Of a DNA stretch of 6,449 nt, positions 5,106 to 6,449 are shown one piece after another. The DNA comes from Acidobacteriota bacterium (GTDB taxonomy: Bacteria > Acidobacteriota > UBA890). The notes beneath the pieces are model-generated. The model was not told the origin of the DNA. It worked only from the letters and a program-made list of their open reading frames with translations, and searched no databases. Every line of letters begins with the position of its first letter. Position 1 is the stretch's first letter. A program made the translations under genes and the position numbers. Location: NCBI GenBank assembly GCA_022563115.1, contig JADFNY010000220.1, positions 1 to 6,449 of the forward strand, given 5' to 3'.

Positions 5106-5414
5106 ATGCACGAGGAGCTGATCGGCCAAGAGGCCTCCTTGAGTCTGCCGTGCGACGTCGACGCCACGTCTTTGCTGCTCGGTTTCATCGAGGAGCTGAT
5201 GGAGGCTGGTTGCAGCGAGGCCGAAGATCCCGAGGGCCTAGAGAACCGTCTGAAAGAAGCGGTGGGGACGATCTTCCGCCACGACGGCGTCGGCGAGGCT
5301 TGCCACGTCGTGGCGACGTTCGAGATCCACGACAACCGTATCGACGTTCGGTTGACCTGCGATACCCACGACGCGGCTAACGTCCGGCAAATGGTCGTTG
5401 CCCGCGAGGCTTGA
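5106..5414 (+). CDS. Small protein of unknown function, faintly RsbW/anti-sigma-like
   Basis: I do not firmly recognise this 102-residue acidic soluble protein. It has no signal peptide or membrane segment and four scattered cysteines (16, 36, 66, 85). Its layout, a strand SLSLPCDVDA, a helix LLLGFIEELMEAG, a helix GLENRLKEAVGTIFRHDG, then two strands HVVATFEIHDN and RIDVRLTCD, resembles the first half of RsbW-type serine kinase/anti-sigma ATPases, where the second helix carries the N-box (EAxxNAxxHG-like). Here the N-box Asn position is Thr55, and no glycine-rich ATP lid follows, so ATP binding is unlikely; it may be a dead remnant, a partner-binding domain, or unrelated. Start ATG 5106 has AGGGG three bases upstream, a short spacing. 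It lies 51 bases after ribF and 14 bases before the cysS start, in the same direction, and coding-style GC bias argues for a real gene. Confidence 0.7.
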   Translation: MHEELIGQEASLSLPCDVDATSLLLGFIEELMEAGCSEAEDPEGLENRLKEAVGTIFRHDGVGEACHVVATFEIHDNRIDVRLTCDTHDAANVRQMVVAREA

Positions 5415-5428
5415 TCGGTCGCATCCCG

Positions 5429-6449
5429 GTGACCACGACGCTTCGCCTCTACAACTCCTGGACCCGTAGTCTCGAGCCGTTCGAGCCCCTCGAGGCTCAG
5501 CAGGCGCGCGTCTACGCCTGCGGGCCGACCGTCTACGACTACGCCCACATCGGCAACTTCCGCTTCAACGTGTGGGTCGACGTGCTGCGCCGGGCGCTCG
5601 AATGGGCCGGTTACGAGGTCACGCTGGTGATGAACATCACCGACGTCGACGACAAGACGATCGCCGGTGCGCTGAAGTCGGGAGAGAGCCTCGAGGAATA
5701 CACCGCTCGCTACACCGAGGCTTTCTTCGACGATCTGAGCGCCCTGCGCATCGAGCCCGCGTCCTGCTATCCGCGGGCGACCGAGCACATCGATGAGATG
5801 GTCGATCTCGTCGAGCGGCTGATCGAGCGGGACCTGGCCTATGAGCAGGACGGGTCGATCTACTTCCGCGTCGACGCCTTTGCTGACTACGGCAAGCTGT
5901 CGCGTCTCGATCCCACCCAACTGCGTTCCACCGGGCGGGTCGAGGGCGACGCCTACGACAGGGAGAGCGTTCGCGACTTCGCCCTGTGGAAAGGCGCCAA
6001 GGAAGGCGAACCGGCCTGGGAAACGCCGATCGGGTCGGGCCGCCCGGGGTGGCACCTGGAGTGCTCGGCGATGAGCATGAAGTACCTGGGCACGACATTC
6101 GACATCCACGTTGGCGGCGTCGATCTCATGTTTCCGCACCACGAGAACGAGATCGCCCAGAGCGTCGGCGCCACCGGCAAGCCGCTCGCTCGCTTCTGGC
6201 TGCACTGCGCCCATCTGGTCGTCGATGGGACCAAGATGAGCAAGTCGCTCGGCAACCAGTACACCCTGCGGCAGCTCCTTGATAAAGGTCACGACCCGGT
6301 GGCGATCCGCTACCTGCTCGCCTCGGTGCACTACCGCAAGCAGCTCAACTTTACCTTCGAGGCCCTGGCCCAGGCGAAGGCGGCGGTCGCCCGGCTACGC
6401 GAGCTCGTGCTGCGCCTCGAGCAGGAGGTGGACGGGCTCCCCGAGGAAG
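5429..6449 (+). CDS. cysS: Cysteinyl-tRNA synthetase, N-terminal 340 residues (cut by window edge)
   Basis: A class I aminoacyl-tRNA synthetase that charges tRNA-Cys in the cytoplasm. The catalytic Rossmann domain is nearly complete: CGPTVYDYAHIGNFR with the HIGH-type motif HIGN at 40-43, MNITDVDDKTI (69-79), WHLECSAMS (208-216), HHENEIAQS (237-245) and KMSKSLGN (269-276). Zinc ligands are Cys31, Cys212, His237 and Glu241, each three residues further along than in the E. coli enzyme (Cys28, Cys209, His234, Glu238). The anticodon-binding domain is just beginning when the window ends; the frame is open to the last base. The start is taken as GTG 5429, which gives the usual short N-terminus (TLRLYNSWTRSLEPF). 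A TTG at 5411, in frame and overlapping the previous stop, would add six residues and is less likely. No good ribosome site precedes GTG, so translation may be coupled to the small gene upstream. Confidence 0.95.
   Translation, partial: MTTTLRLYNSWTRSLEPFEPLEAQQARVYACGPTVYDYAHIGNFRFNVWVDVLRRALEWAGYEVTLVMNITDVDDKTIAGALKSGESLEEYTARYTEAFFDDLSALRIEPASCYPRATEHIDEMVDLVERLIERDLAYEQDGSIYFRVDAFADYGKLSRLDPTQLRSTGRVEGDAYDRESVRDFALWKGAKEGEPAWETPIGSGRPGWHLECSAMSMKYLGTTFDIHVGGVDLMFPHHENEIAQSVGATGKPLARFWLHCAHLVVDGTKMSKSLGNQYTLRQLLDKGHDPVAIRYLLASVHYRKQLNFTFEALAQAKAAVARLRELVLRLEQEVDGLPEE

Noticed and set aside
5036..6331. Long minus-strand open frame of 431 codons
   Set aside because: It lies opposite cysS, whose motifs (HIGN, KMSKS, zinc ligands) are unmistakable. 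The antisense protein has no recognisable domain and is what GC-rich codon bias produces.
1..6449. CRISPR array, insertion sequence, phage, tRNA or rRNA
   Set aside because: I saw no spaced direct repeats, transposase motifs, terminal inverted repeats or tRNA-like cloverleaf sequence. The window is almost wholly filled by ordinary bacterial genes.

Overview
This is a gene-dense stretch from a GC-rich bacterium (roughly two thirds G+C by eye), with gaps of a few to about 50 bases between genes and no RNA genes, mobile elements or CRISPR array. The organism cannot be fixed from the sequence. The GC level, GTG starts, bacterial housekeeping enzymes (RibF, CysRS) and an archaeal-type HMG-CoA synthase/thiolase pair would fit an uncultured delta-proteobacterial, Myxococcota- or Binatota-like lineage, or an actinobacterium. 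That placement is a guess.

Left half, all on the minus strand and read from right to left: a small glutaredoxin-like protein (3292-3050), a TetR-family regulator (2981-2271), an archaeal-type 3-hydroxy-3-methylglutaryl-CoA synthase (2274-1222), an SCP2/archaeal-type thiolase (1185-34), and the first codons of a further gene (11-1) that runs off the left edge. The regulator and synthase overlap by four bases, and the thiolase and the edge gene each follow closely with their own ribosome binding site, so these four look like one acyl-CoA operon. In archaea, thiolase and HMG-CoA synthase form a channelling complex held together by a DUF35/OB-fold protein. The cut-off gene is in the right place to encode that third subunit, but only three codons are visible. 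Two related operator-like inverted repeats lie in front of the regulator, which suggests that it represses its own operon, perhaps with an acyl-CoA as inducer.

Right half, all on the plus strand: a PhnP-like metallo-beta-lactamase-fold hydrolase (3316-4098), bifunctional riboflavin kinase/FAD synthetase RibF (4095-5054), a small unrecognised protein with faint likeness to RsbW-type anti-sigma ATPases (5106-5414), and cysteinyl-tRNA synthetase CysS (5429 to beyond the right edge). Spacing suggests one operon.

The two halves diverge from a gap of only about 23 bases (3293-3315), where -10-like elements on opposite strands overlap. Both transcripts may start at or next to their start codons. 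I see no clear undescribed system. The points most worth a second look are the HMGCS/thiolase operon with its paired operators, the compact bidirectional promoter, and the small protein between ribF and cysS.
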